From positions 1 to 35,000 of the forward strand of contig JAQGDQ010001126.1 of the NCBI GenBank assembly GCA_030141605.1: a stretch of 35,000 nt of DNA. Reading direction: 5' to 3'. Position numbers and translations under genes: made by a program. How positions within the stretch are numbered: the first letter of the stretch is position 1; every line of letters starts with the position of its first letter. Origin of the DNA: Tubiluchus corallicola. Taxonomy: Eukaryota > Priapulida > Priapulimorpha > Priapulimorphida > Tubiluchidae. Positions 25,001 through 29,000 of this stretch are shown one piece after another. Under the pieces are notes generated by a model. That model saw only the letters and a list, made by a program, of their open reading frames with translations, did no database searches and had not been told where the DNA came from.

Positions 25001-26161
25001 TAGGTCATGGCATACAGATATTGCTACACATATAATTCTGTTTGTTTTATAAAGTTTACGTACCAAGGTAAAATCCGTCCAAAAATATCCGTCCTGGGAC
25101 ATCAATAACTGTCCCATTTGACAACTGCACAGACTGAGCTCCGAGTCCAACGTCAGAACATTTCTCAAAAATATGTACCTAGATTAATATAAAATGTTAC
25201 TAGCCCACTTTTTTGCAACTTAACATTGTTTCGACATATTGTTTTAACTTAACATTGTTTCGACATATTGTTTCAACTTAACATTGTTTCGACATATTGT
25301 TTCAACTTAACATTGTTTCGACATATTGTTTTAACTTAACATTGTTTCACACTCGTTTTTCCAAAATTCTTTCATTGGTCCCAACCGGCAGATCTTTAAT
25401 GTGCAGGAGTGCAAAACTCCACCTTACAGGGTTCCACAGAATTTTAAAATAAATTTTCCTGACTTTCCCCTGACCAAATATTGATTTTCCATGACCAAGA
25501 TAAGCAGAAATTGAATTACCAGTATACATATTCACACATTCTTGTGTATGGACATTCGTACGTATACTGACATATAATGTATCGGCCAATAATTATTTTT
25601 GGAACAGAAATCAAAATTGGGAGCTTGTCACAGAAAAATTTTTTTGAACAGGAATCGCTACAAAATAGGTTTGGAAAAATATCGGCTAACAGTGATTATT
25701 TTTGCAACCCTTTCGAATTTCCCTTTCTTTTCTCTCCATTTTCATAATGATTCTCCTCGACTTATTAGCAAATTATCTTTTTCCCTGACTTTTCCATGAC
25801 TTTCCAGGATAGTCTGTATATTCAAGGATTTTCCAGGATTTTCCCTGATCGTGGGAACCCTAATCCTTTAAAACACAAGTTAAGTAAAAAAACACATTTT
25901 TTGGCAAAAACCTTCCGCAAGGGTTACAAAGATAAGCGCTTAGATATGGCTTTACCTACAAAAATTCTTGAGGAATTTATGCCAACAATTGCCATTTGAT
26001 ATTTCTTGTCATACAATCCTGCATATTTTTAAAATAAGGGTCAACTCTTTTACCTCGTGTCCATGGTAAGTGAGTAACCAAGCAGCACTTAGTCCAGCCA
26101 TGCCACTTCCCACAACTCCAATTTTCAATTTTCTTGCCGGTTTAGAAGCCATCCCAAGCAT
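4431..26161 (-). CDS. FAD-dependent amine-oxidase-like flavoprotein (COG2907-type), 13 coding exons
   Basis: Joined exons (plus coordinates, transcript order): 26161-26054, 25178-25064, 23823-23756, 20890-20723, 17716-17614, 16454-16312, 14375-14229, 11941-11846, 11076-10976, 10112-10090, 7619-7534, 5991-5894, 4659-4431. All junctions are GT/AG and phases join into 494 residues plus TAA. Residues 14-23 (IGVVGSGMAG) are the GxGxxG ADP-binding turn. E41 in VHIFEK ends the second strand and should bind the FAD ribose. NIWFCGAY (417-424) and the following PLLENACHSGLLIAERI form the C-terminal FAD motif. Residues about 470-491 form one membrane helix, so the protein is probably tail-anchored. Known: this family shares the fold of monoamine oxidase, protoporphyrinogen oxidase and phytoene desaturase, but its substrate is not established. 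The first in-frame ATG after a stop is at 26161; the ATG at 26152 (491 aa) has the better Kozak context. No frameshift or stop was seen. Confidence 0.85.
4866..5120 (+). mobile_element. LINE 3' region copy with conserved hairpin
   Basis: Matches, in opposite orientation, 26300-26600: TGTGTGATCTAACCTTTCTC, GTTCACTCATCCATTC, CACTGCAGTACAATTATTC and TTTTGATGTCACC. Both copies contain a stem CAGTGGGCT...AGCCCACTG around ATACAAGCCTTTGCTTCTCT. A short 3' stem and an AAT-rich tail suggest the 3' UTR of a non-LTR element; this is inference. It lies in intron 12. Confidence 0.55.
5394..5413. promoter_or_regulatory. 20-bp perfect palindrome of two M-box/E-box motifs
   Basis: TGTCACATGATCATGTGACA is its own reverse complement. 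It contains TCACATGA and TCATGTGA, each an M-box of the type bound by MITF/TFE bHLH-zip factors. It is in intron 12. Binding is not shown by the sequence. Confidence 0.4.
5894..5991 (-). CDS. Flavoprotein gene exon 12
   Basis: Encodes PGGRACFERPLLTINSEKNL and KELSLLQGEDNI, corresponding to 'fehPv......a...l..LQG..niWfcG'. Acceptor is CTTATTGTAG and donor is TTTG|GTAACT. The split TG|G codon gives the Trp of NIWFCG. Confidence 0.87.
6196..7195. repeat. 44-bp tandem satellite, about 23 copies
   Basis: The unit is TTTGACCAGGGAGTGGTAG + TTTGACACGGATAAAGTCAATTACA. The 5' copies alternate CTCAG/CACGG variants; the copies from about 6880 to 7120 are nearly identical. Each unit junction holds the near-dyad GTCAATTACATTTGAC. 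It lies in intron 11 of the flavoprotein gene. Confidence 0.95.
7534..7619 (-). CDS. Flavoprotein gene exon 11
   Basis: Encodes KCNGYHEGQINIFQTWNP and CIEPDESKIL. 'vFqTwNP' is a strongly conserved strand in this family. Acceptor is AAATTTTAG and donor is CTTG|GTAAGA. It enters in phase 1 and leaves in phase 0. Confidence 0.85.
7970..8450 (-). pseudogene. LINE reverse-transcriptase C-terminal fragment
   Basis: The minus frame at 8428-8135 reads RKIKRRRLRWIGHMLRLPDD and continues IPVKIAL. This is the RLRWxGHxxR motif common after the RT domain of many non-LTR retrotransposons. It is followed by an AAT-rich 3' tail (7980-8022, read on minus). No RT core is present, so this is a 5'-truncated dead copy inside intron 10. 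Similar sequence (TATTATTATAAGTGGYGATGTA) occurs at 7727 and 8446 and may mark a duplication around the insert. Confidence 0.7.
8578..8660. mobile_element. Possible piggyBac-like terminal repeat
   Basis: TTTAACCCTTATACGGTCAC followed by CGGGGGGTAAAAAATTACC resembles a TTAA target joined to a CCCTT-type piggyBac terminal repeat. I did not find the matching opposite end, so only one end is proposed. Confidence 0.3.
8661..10080. other. Intron 10 remainder, nothing firm
   Basis: Mostly AT-rich. A GC- and CpG-rich patch at 9350-9480 (CTCTCGGGCGTGG, GGTTCGCCGCGCATGC, TTGGTCGAGTACCG) stands out, but I recognise neither an exon nor an element. The tag TGATTGGAGGCCAYATAT recurs at 9540 and 19250. Confidence 0.35.
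10090..10112 (-). CDS. Flavoprotein gene exon 10: candidate 23-nt microexon
   Basis: A 23-nt segment between acceptor TTTCTATCAG and donor GATG|GTAAAG. It takes one nucleotide to finish a Ser codon, adds SALSCHD and leaves one nucleotide of a Gly codon. It is the only candidate I found that converts phase 2 of exon 9 to phase 1 needed by exon 11. The joined length (S-SALSCHD-G-KCNGYHEG before INIFQTWNP) fits the spacing I expect for the family, though the residues are poorly conserved. A tandem NAGNAG acceptor (CAGCAG) gives a possible 3-nt variant. Confidence 0.55.
10230..10690. repeat. Five-part compound microsatellite
   Basis: In order: (ATATT)n 10230-10448, (ATTGT)n 10451-10475, (TACTG)n 10480-10540, (TACTA)n 10541-10648, then (TA)n 10649-10690. 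Neighbouring pentamers differ by one base. The tract fills more than half of intron 9 and starts about 118 bp from the acceptor of the candidate microexon. Confidence 0.95.
10976..11076 (-). CDS. Flavoprotein gene exon 9
   Basis: Encodes RLMPCKKTNWAALNVFSKST and KTRQPKGQSEDTE. 'R.MP.....W...N' directly after the preceding H-D is a hallmark of the family. Acceptor is TTTTTTTAG and donor is GAAAG|GTATTC. It leaves in phase 2, and this phase demands a further small exon before 7619. Confidence 0.85.
11330..11660. mobile_element. Dispersed repeat family A, copy 2
   Basis: Shares its first 200 bp with 2920-3060. Its last 150 bp (CTAGCAAAGGCCCCGCAAAA, TACGCGAACATCCTACACAG, TTTTACTGAATTAAAGTTAT) match the reverse complement of 20190-20350. 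It contains a (TA)n stretch at 11464-11479. It lies in intron 8. Confidence 0.7.
11661..11785. mobile_element. Dispersed repeat family A, partial tandem copy 3
   Basis: Repeats GTTTGATGTATAGATCGCCG, GTGCCGTCGTCG, AGCTGTAGCCTCGAATCTTA, a (TA)n tract and ATACCAGYRRAATTAA of the copy just upstream. It is 60 bp from the 5' splice site of exon 8. Confidence 0.65.
11846..11941 (-). CDS. Flavoprotein gene exon 8
   Basis: Encodes ALEALPNISEKLQKILTNVS and HVRSECIVHMDE; the family reads 'AL.LL......iL....y..n..vlH.D'. Acceptor is CAATTTTAG and donor is GATGAG|GTACGT. Phase 0 at both ends. Confidence 0.87.
12036..12597. mobile_element. Degenerate hAT-like element with internal 151-bp duplication
   Basis: The left end GGGCGGATACAGG and the right end AAATCCGCCACTG are inverted, and the right end gives the 'CAGTGGCGGATTT' type terminus seen in hAT MITEs. 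The unit from GGGCGGATACAGGTTTCTG is repeated at 12040 and 12191 (151 bp apart). A GC-rich palindromic patch (GGGCCCGGGCCCC) lies near the right end. I found no target-site duplication. Confidence 0.5.
12933..13069. repeat. (CAT)n microsatellite with a (CAC)n core
   Basis: Pure CAT trinucleotides at 12934-12980, CAC at 12982-13001, CAT to 13053, then CATTATTAT decay. It translates to poly-His, poly-Ile/Thr or poly-Met/Val depending on frame and strand; none looks coding. It lies in intron 7. Confidence 0.95.
13237..13575 (-). pseudogene. LINE C-terminal fragment
   Basis: The minus frame reads VNAVRVKWNTAHRKIFGFRQ, then a stop, then YICGSMPANYLIDSRKLNFV followed by RKIAKS. 'W....rkiF' with 'LP..YLiDsRKLnF..K' resembles the post-RT region of non-LTR elements. 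The in-frame stop marks it as dead. Confidence 0.5.
14229..14375 (-). CDS. Flavoprotein gene exon 7
   Basis: 147 nt, phase 0 at both ends. It encodes KVARLHTGVSVLSVRSTVTP and ends in HFDHVIFATQANQ, the family's 'D.vvfAthadq' strand returning to the FAD domain. Acceptor is TTTTCTGCAG and donor is CAG|GTTTTC, a less common +3 to +6. Confidence 0.87.
14660..15320. mobile_element. Dispersed repeat family B, copy 1
   Basis: Homologous to 22640-23150: CCGGACCCAATCTTAAGCTG, CAGTAGCGCTGTATTTCAAT, GTGACATCATCAATAGTTGG, GCATTAATTAAGTTTTTAAC. Copy 1 has about 200 bp of extra sequence (14790-14990). No coding capacity is seen. It lies in intron 6. Confidence 0.65.
15436..16239. mobile_element. Complete hAT foldback element (about 804 bp)
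   Basis: The terminal repeats are CAGGGGTGTGCAAATTGC and its inverse. The arms (15436-15790 and 15905-16239) are reverse complements over about 340 bp, with a loop of about 115 bp. Flanking octamers CTCTAAGC and TTTTAAAC fit an eroded 8-bp hAT target duplication. No transposase is present. It lies in intron 5/6 flank DNA, 72 bp from exon 6. Confidence 0.85.
16312..16454 (-). CDS. Flavoprotein gene exon 6
   Basis: Encodes VVATSSVTMARNYPVVPVME and YLDKMLFTRRTFKHL. The acceptor (CATACTAG) has a weak pyrimidine tract; the donor CAA|GTAAGT is strong. Its 5' splice site is only about 72 bp from the end of the hAT foldback element at 15436-16239. Confidence 0.8.
16495..16600 (-). mobile_element. 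LINE 3'-end fragment with (AAAT)n tail
   Basis: On the minus strand the sequence ends ATAATAAATATATAC...AATAAATAAATAAAT. Comparable starts occur at 18815 and 29430. A short A-rich tetramer tail suggests a truncated non-LTR 3' end in minus orientation. It lies in intron 5. Confidence 0.4.
16915..17390. repeat. Degenerate local duplications
   Basis: TAATGACSTTAAA...TTTATGGCTCTTGAACAATAATTT-type blocks recur 100 bp apart (16918 and 17017), each ending in TTTAATAGATGGCG. A second block (AGAGATGAGAAATAATAAAC and ATGAGCAATGATAAACAAG) recurs about 170 bp apart. Origin unknown; in intron 4. Confidence 0.5.
17614..17716 (-). CDS. Flavoprotein gene exon 5
   Basis: Encodes VLRTSLSQTTMQEYLKQ then NHYSQDFIEGFIVPTFT. 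The 'eYLkqngYsqdFieg..vP' pattern is characteristic of the COG2907 family. Acceptor is TTTGCTACAG and donor is ACTG|GTAACT. It leaves in phase 1. Confidence 0.85.
18815..19200 (-). mobile_element. LINE 3' UTR with 93-bp duplication and (ATTG)n tail
   Basis: Read on minus, the block GGAGTGAAATAAATTGATTG continues into repeated ATTG at 18815-18850, a typical non-LTR simple-repeat tail. Upstream, a 93-bp unit (GAGTGAATGAAAGAATGG...) occurs twice, at 19010 and 19103. It lies in intron 4. Confidence 0.45.
19250..19840 (+). pseudogene. LINE reverse transcriptase, internally deleted
   Basis: Frame 19266-19496 reads SPVHILFLDSSKAFDRVNYY and continues KMFLKLVDTDMPN to FYYSRQTMFVRWGN, the RT motif block 'FLD.SKAFDrvnh' of jockey/CR1/L2-type elements. 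Frame 19497-19823 starts FNSYCNSFYGMATW and continues to NISKRKLFNYPY, the C-terminal region after RT. The catalytic YADD part between them is absent, so two halves of one ORF are joined by an internal deletion at about 19496. It lies in intron 4, plus orientation. Confidence 0.75.
19921..20355. mobile_element. Dispersed repeat family A, copy 4 (inverted, long)
   Basis: 20190-20355 is the reverse complement of 11500-11660. The remainder (CCCGCAACGGACGTTTTCCC, GGCGCCTGGTGGGAGTCTCG) extends the family. It follows the LINE fragment after a (TA)n tract at 19851-19866. Confidence 0.6.
20723..20890 (-). CDS. Flavoprotein gene exon 4: substrate-domain helices
   Basis: 168 nt, phase 0 at both ends, 56 residues including IFNEQAHFHTRN and KWALAYISPLMFWQGGFRLL. 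Acceptor is TTTGTTACAG and donor is AATGAG|GTATGG. The aromatic-rich segment fits the part of the family that covers the active-site channel. Joining it directly to exon 3 gives the spacing I expect, so no exon seems to be missing between them. Confidence 0.85.
21050..21872. repeat. 91-bp tandem satellite, 9 copies
   Basis: The unit is CTTGGTTCGTTGTGTAGCAA + GCACAAATAGCCACAATGTG + ACAATGCAATGCTCATCAGA + CACTTGTTACTTTGAAG + TACAGTAGACGCTG. Copies differ at a few positions. Every unit ends in TA-CAGTAGACGCTGCTT, the target site plus terminal repeat of the Tigger-like MITE that starts in the last unit. It lies in intron 3. Confidence 0.95.
21858..22619. mobile_element. Tigger/pogo-like MITE, 762 bp, with TA duplication
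   Basis: The terminal inverted repeats are CAGTAGACACTGCTTAATAG and, read from the other end, CAGTAGGTGCCGCTTAATAG, flanked by TA on both sides. Subterminal direct repeats GTTAATAGACTCAGTCGCTT (left) and GTTAATAGGTTCAGTCGGTT (right) follow. The interior has no long transposase frame. It lies in intron 3. Confidence 0.85.
22640..23150. mobile_element. Dispersed repeat family B, copy 2
   Basis: Matches 14660-15320 through CCGGACCGAATCTTAAACTG, ACAGTAGCGCTGTACTTCAA, GTGACGTCATCACTAATTGG and CATTAATTAAGTTTTTAACC. It begins directly after the Tigger-like MITE. Confidence 0.65.
23630..23750 (-). mobile_element. tRNA-derived SINE fragment next to the exon 3 splice donor
   Basis: On minus: GGGTAGCTAAAGGTCCTTGG then GGTTCAGTCCC, which fits the RNA polymerase III B box (GGTTCRANTCC) in a T-arm-like context, followed by CGGGTTTCAGCACC and a G13 run. 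The A-box half would fall in exon 3 and is absent, so this is a 5'-truncated copy or a chance match. Confidence 0.4.
23756..23823 (-). CDS. Flavoprotein gene exon 3
   Basis: Short 68-nt exon encoding MLRMFEEAGVEVETVNAEPS-YQ, corresponding to the 'xxLxxxxGV' stretch before the first substrate-domain strand in this family. Acceptor is TTGTTATAG and donor is TATCAG|GTACTA. A tRNA-like SINE fragment begins almost at its 5' splice site. Confidence 0.82.
23940..24020 (+). mobile_element. Possible tRNA-derived SINE head
   Basis: TACATGGCTGAGTGGTTAGA contains an A box (TGGCTGAGTGG). No convincing B box follows, so this is weak evidence. Confidence 0.25.
24298..24986. mobile_element. Tigger/pogo-like MITE, copy 2 (intron 2)
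   Basis: The ends are AAGTCCTCGCTTAACGACTC and, inverted, AAGTCCTAGTTTAACGATAC. The interior matches the reverse complement of 3710-4408, with repeated TTAACGACG motifs. No transposase frame. Confidence 0.75.
25064..25178 (-). CDS. Flavoprotein gene exon 2: FAD-ribose-binding acidic residue
   Basis: Begins VHIFEKCSDVGLGAQ and continues to FLDGFYL. The glutamate of FEK is where the family binds the ribose of FAD, so introns separate the glycine turn from its acidic partner. Acceptor is ATCTAG and donor is CTTG|GTACGT. It enters in phase 0 and leaves in phase 1; the split codon (G|AA) is Glu. Confidence 0.87.
25217..25350. repeat. 29-bp tandem repeat, about 4.6 copies
   Basis: The unit AACTTAACATTGTTTCGACA + TATTGTTTY starts at 25217, 25246, 25275, 25304 and 25333. 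It lies in intron 1, about 40 bp upstream of the exon 2 acceptor in transcript terms. Confidence 0.9.
25427..25861. mobile_element. hAT-like MITE with CAGGGTTCC ends
   Basis: The left end is CAGGGTTCCACAGAATTTT and the right end, read inverted, is TAGGGTTCCCACGATCAGGG. Internal arms are rich in TTTCCCTGACTTTCC and its complement. This is the widespread animal 'CAGGGTTCCCAC' MITE type. The target duplication is not clear. It lies in intron 1. Confidence 0.6.
26054..26161 (-). CDS. Flavoprotein gene exon 1: start and GxGxxG motif
   Basis: Encodes the start and the Rossmann turn KIGVVGSGMAGLSAAWLL, then TYHGHE. It ends in phase 0 at GAG|GTAAAA. Two in-frame ATGs lie 9 bp apart (26161 and 26152). 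The second has G at -3 and G at +4. An in-frame TGA six bases upstream of the first closes the frame. The minus strand upstream contains TATAATTTCAG (acceptor at 26201), so about 26153-26200 may be the 5' UTR of a spliced exon. Confidence 0.88.
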
Positions 26162-26279
26162 GAATCAACTTTCTTTTCAAACTAATGTCAGTATCCGGGT
26201 CTGAAATTATATTATTAAAATTCAGTTTAATCGACAACATTACACACGAGTGTCTAAAATTTGTACATACTTTTTACCA

Positions 26280-26610
26280 TCACATTATGTGTTACATTTT
26301 TTTGTATTTATTATTATTATCATCACATTTTGTACAATATAATGACATTAAGCACACAGTGACATCAAAATTATTACATCATACTTTATTAAATTGTTAT
26401 GTTTCATACACTATTGTTATCATGAGAGAATAATTGTACTGCAGTGGACTAGAGAAGCAAAGGCTTGTATAAGCCCACTGTCATGTGAACCCGATAAAAA
26501 AAGAATGGATGAGTGAACAAAAAAAGAACTGGGAGAAAGGTTAGATCACACAGGAAGGGTAGTAGGATGTGTTAGTGGAAATGGTGGGAAGAAAGATAAT
26601 AGATTGTGCT
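26280..26610 (-). mobile_element. LINE 3' region copy 2 (inverted relative to 4866-5120)
   Basis: On minus it carries the same blocks as the 4866 copy, including the stem AGTGGGCT...AGTCCACT, where one C has become T and pairing is kept by G-U. It ends in ATAATAATAAATAC. It lies just upstream of the gene start. Confidence 0.55.
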
Positions 26611-27452
26611 ATGTTGTTGAATGAGACTCATTTTTCACCACCAGTTGAAATTACTTTGAATAGATATGAATGGGCATTGCTAACATAATATCATTTCTCT
26701 TGAAGCAACATTAGTCTTTTGACCCCCAGAAATATGCTTAACAACAGTGTAATCTTAAACATTTAAAACCAATGGAAGCATATTTTTATAGAAACATAAT
26801 ACACGTCCAGAATCTGTTTTCTCATACAGCACTAACAATCTCAATTACGACAATTAGGTAAGATCGTGGCAGAATGATTACAAATATCAAAATCACCAAC
26901 AGCACATACAGTCCTTATGACAGTTTTCTTGTACAAAACTACAAACAGTAAAGAAACAGTTTAACTAAAAACCTCATAGTCTTTTTTTAGCTGCAGAACC
27001 ATCGACAATAACATCAATTTTACATTTGTCTAAACTTTGAATATTTGATTTTATAATACAAATAAAACTTACATTTTCATTCGAATTTTAAATTAAATTT
27101 CACTTCATAGACTCACAAAAACCACTGTACAGTGTGCACACAAAGCTGTTATGTTATGGGTGGTACATTATGACCATTTTACAACGTAGAACGTATTGGT
27201 ATCAAAGTCCAGTAATAATGTAAACTGAACAATCTAGACAGCAGGTCACATGCATTGCTACAACTTGCACTTATTCTTATTAAACGAAAGAAAAACTCAC
27301 TCAGCATGTTGAGTTTATTTTACTGTTATCACTTGAACTTAGAAAAATATAACAAAGAAATTCGCAAAAACTCTCTATAAACCTTAAAGATAATTTATAC
27401 TACAGCTGAATAGAAATTTTCAGGTGTGGTGGTAGCCGCATTTCGCTTGAAA
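26611..27452. other. No feature recognised
   Basis: AT-rich sequence upstream of the coding start, possibly part of a first intron. No exon or element supported. Confidence 0.35.
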
Positions 27453-27463
27453 ATTATGAGAAT

Positions 27464-28031
27464 GGTTGGCATCCTTCTGTCTCGGAAGACAATGGAGTGT
27501 GCGCAAAGAGAGTCAGTTATTGATCACATTGATGGAGCTGCAGCGTCGACTGTGGCTATCCTTGAACCACTGGAATGGCCTCTCTAGGGCGCACACCTGG
27601 GCAAGGTGTATGGAGATCCTGAGTTGCCCAGACAACAGAAACCCCCTCTCTTCCTCCCTGGTGTAGTCCAAAGGAAAGCGGTGCGATACGTTTGGCACCA
27701 GGTTGGCTGCAGGAGCTGCCAGAGTCAGTGAGCATGCTGCACTGGTCCGCCTTCGGGGCTCCACTCCTGATTTGGAAGGTTTACTCCTCTACACGCGGCC
27801 GTTGAGTCACTTGACCTCCTCCGCCCTCTAGCCGTTGGCTGCTTGTGCAGCTCCTCCGCCTAGTGAGTGTCGAGATACAGTGTGGGCATCCCGCAAGCCT
27901 ACAGCACCTGGTATTTCTAGGCGGTCACCCATCCAAGTACTAACCAGGCTCTACGTTGCTTAACTTCAGTGATCAGACGATAACCAGTGTTTTCAACGTG
28001 ATTTGGCCGTACTTATTATGATTATGAGATG
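27464..28031 (-). mobile_element. 5S-rRNA-headed SINE (SINE3-type), copy 1
   Basis: In minus orientation a 5S-like head (28010-27896) is followed by a body of about 430 bp ending GGATGCCAACC. It is flanked by the 11-bp direct repeat ATTATGAGAAT (27453-27463 and 28032-28042), a target-site duplication left by L1/RTE-type retrotransposition. The body is near-identical to copy 2. Short frames inside it are not genes. Confidence 0.85.
27896..28010 (-). ncRNA. 5S rRNA-derived head of SINE copy 1
   Basis: On minus: ACGGCCAAATCACG, CTTAAGTTAAGCAACGTAG-like loop region, CCTGGTTAGTACTTGGATGG and GTGACCGCC, then CAGGTGCTGTAGGCT. The C box (CTTGGATGGGTGACCGCC) of the internal promoter is intact. Differences from canonical 5S in the 5' half and the retroposon context argue against a functional rRNA gene. 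Confidence 0.8.
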
Positions 28032-28042
28032 ATTATGAGAAT

Positions 28043-28800
28043 AATGCCAACGTTTCTTCCAAATTTATTGATCTGCTAACCAACATGTAACAAAATTAAC
28101 ATTTTTCTAGCCTGTATATTGTAACTAAGTTAGCTATGATGATCTCTGAGTTCTTATATCTTGAAAACTTTTGTTAATGTTGCATTACTAATCAATAATT
28201 AATAGTCAATAAACTCTAGAAGAGTTTTGCACACTCTCATCCTTGTGCCCGAGGACAATTGCACCCCTTTGCTACGTGTCTGCACATACCGAAGTAGCAT
28301 TAATCGCCACTGGCCAGTGGTCAAGACCCAACAAGCCCAAAACAACAGCATGTTATACCATCTGGTATAGCTGCGCTGCTGCAGTATAAAAGCGCATATT
28401 AACAGGCCTAATTAAACATTGAGAAATCAGATGCAGGTAAATTCAATGGTGTGCTGCTAAATTATTTTAAGAATGAGTTTAAAAGGGCAGGAATGAATAG
28501 TGAACGGAAATTTATGAAAACAACAGCCTACAAATTTGTCAACAGGCCTGCAACAGCAATATGCCATTAAATGAATATACATATAGCCACCCTTGCAAGA
28601 TGCCAGAACAATCTGTACATATCGGCTTATAGACCAAGCTACTAACATTGTTGCCAATGGCTGCTTTTAAAGGAAACACCAAGCATTCTAGGATGTCAGG
28701 ATTATTTCAGTGTTCGCAAAAAAATGTTAGGATTTAGAAATAAAACTGCAATAAGCGCCTCGTGTAATTAGTAAAATCACTTTAAAGTCGCAATCACTTC
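28043..28800. other. No gene recognised
   Basis: No supported exon, RNA gene or named element; no long conserved frame on either strand. Confidence 0.35.
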
Positions 28801-28839
28801 ATGCTTGGATGCTCCCATTTAAATGCCCTTTCTTCTTCC

Positions 28840-29000
28840 AACGACGTCATTCGTGACTAATTTTGCAATATCTTTGCATAAATGCAGAAATTTTAATTAC
28901 TATAAGCAGCGCGCACTTACGGAAAGCCGTGACGCACTCACAAAAAGTCAAGAAGTCTCCCAGTTACGTCATAATTTTCAAGTGAATGGCGGCAACCACC
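28840..29000 (-). promoter_or_regulatory. Candidate promoter / non-coding first exon of the flavoprotein gene
   Basis: A CpG-containing patch with two CRE/ATF-like sites (GACGTCA at 28843-28849 and TTACGTCAT at 28964-28972), a TGACGCACTCA at 28930-28940, and a YY1-type AATGGCGGC at 28985-28993. On the minus strand a consensus donor CC|GTAAGT sits at 28921/28920. An acceptor lies just upstream of the coding start, at 26201. Together these suggest a 5' UTR exon of about 28921-29000 and a 2.7-kb first intron. This is inference only; it could instead serve a plus-strand transcript. Confidence 0.35.

Noticed and set aside
27466-27764. Overlapping frames on both strands, repeated at 33134-33433
   Set aside because: They lie in the body of the 5S-headed SINE; no conserved protein motif, and the two copies differ by frame-changing indels.
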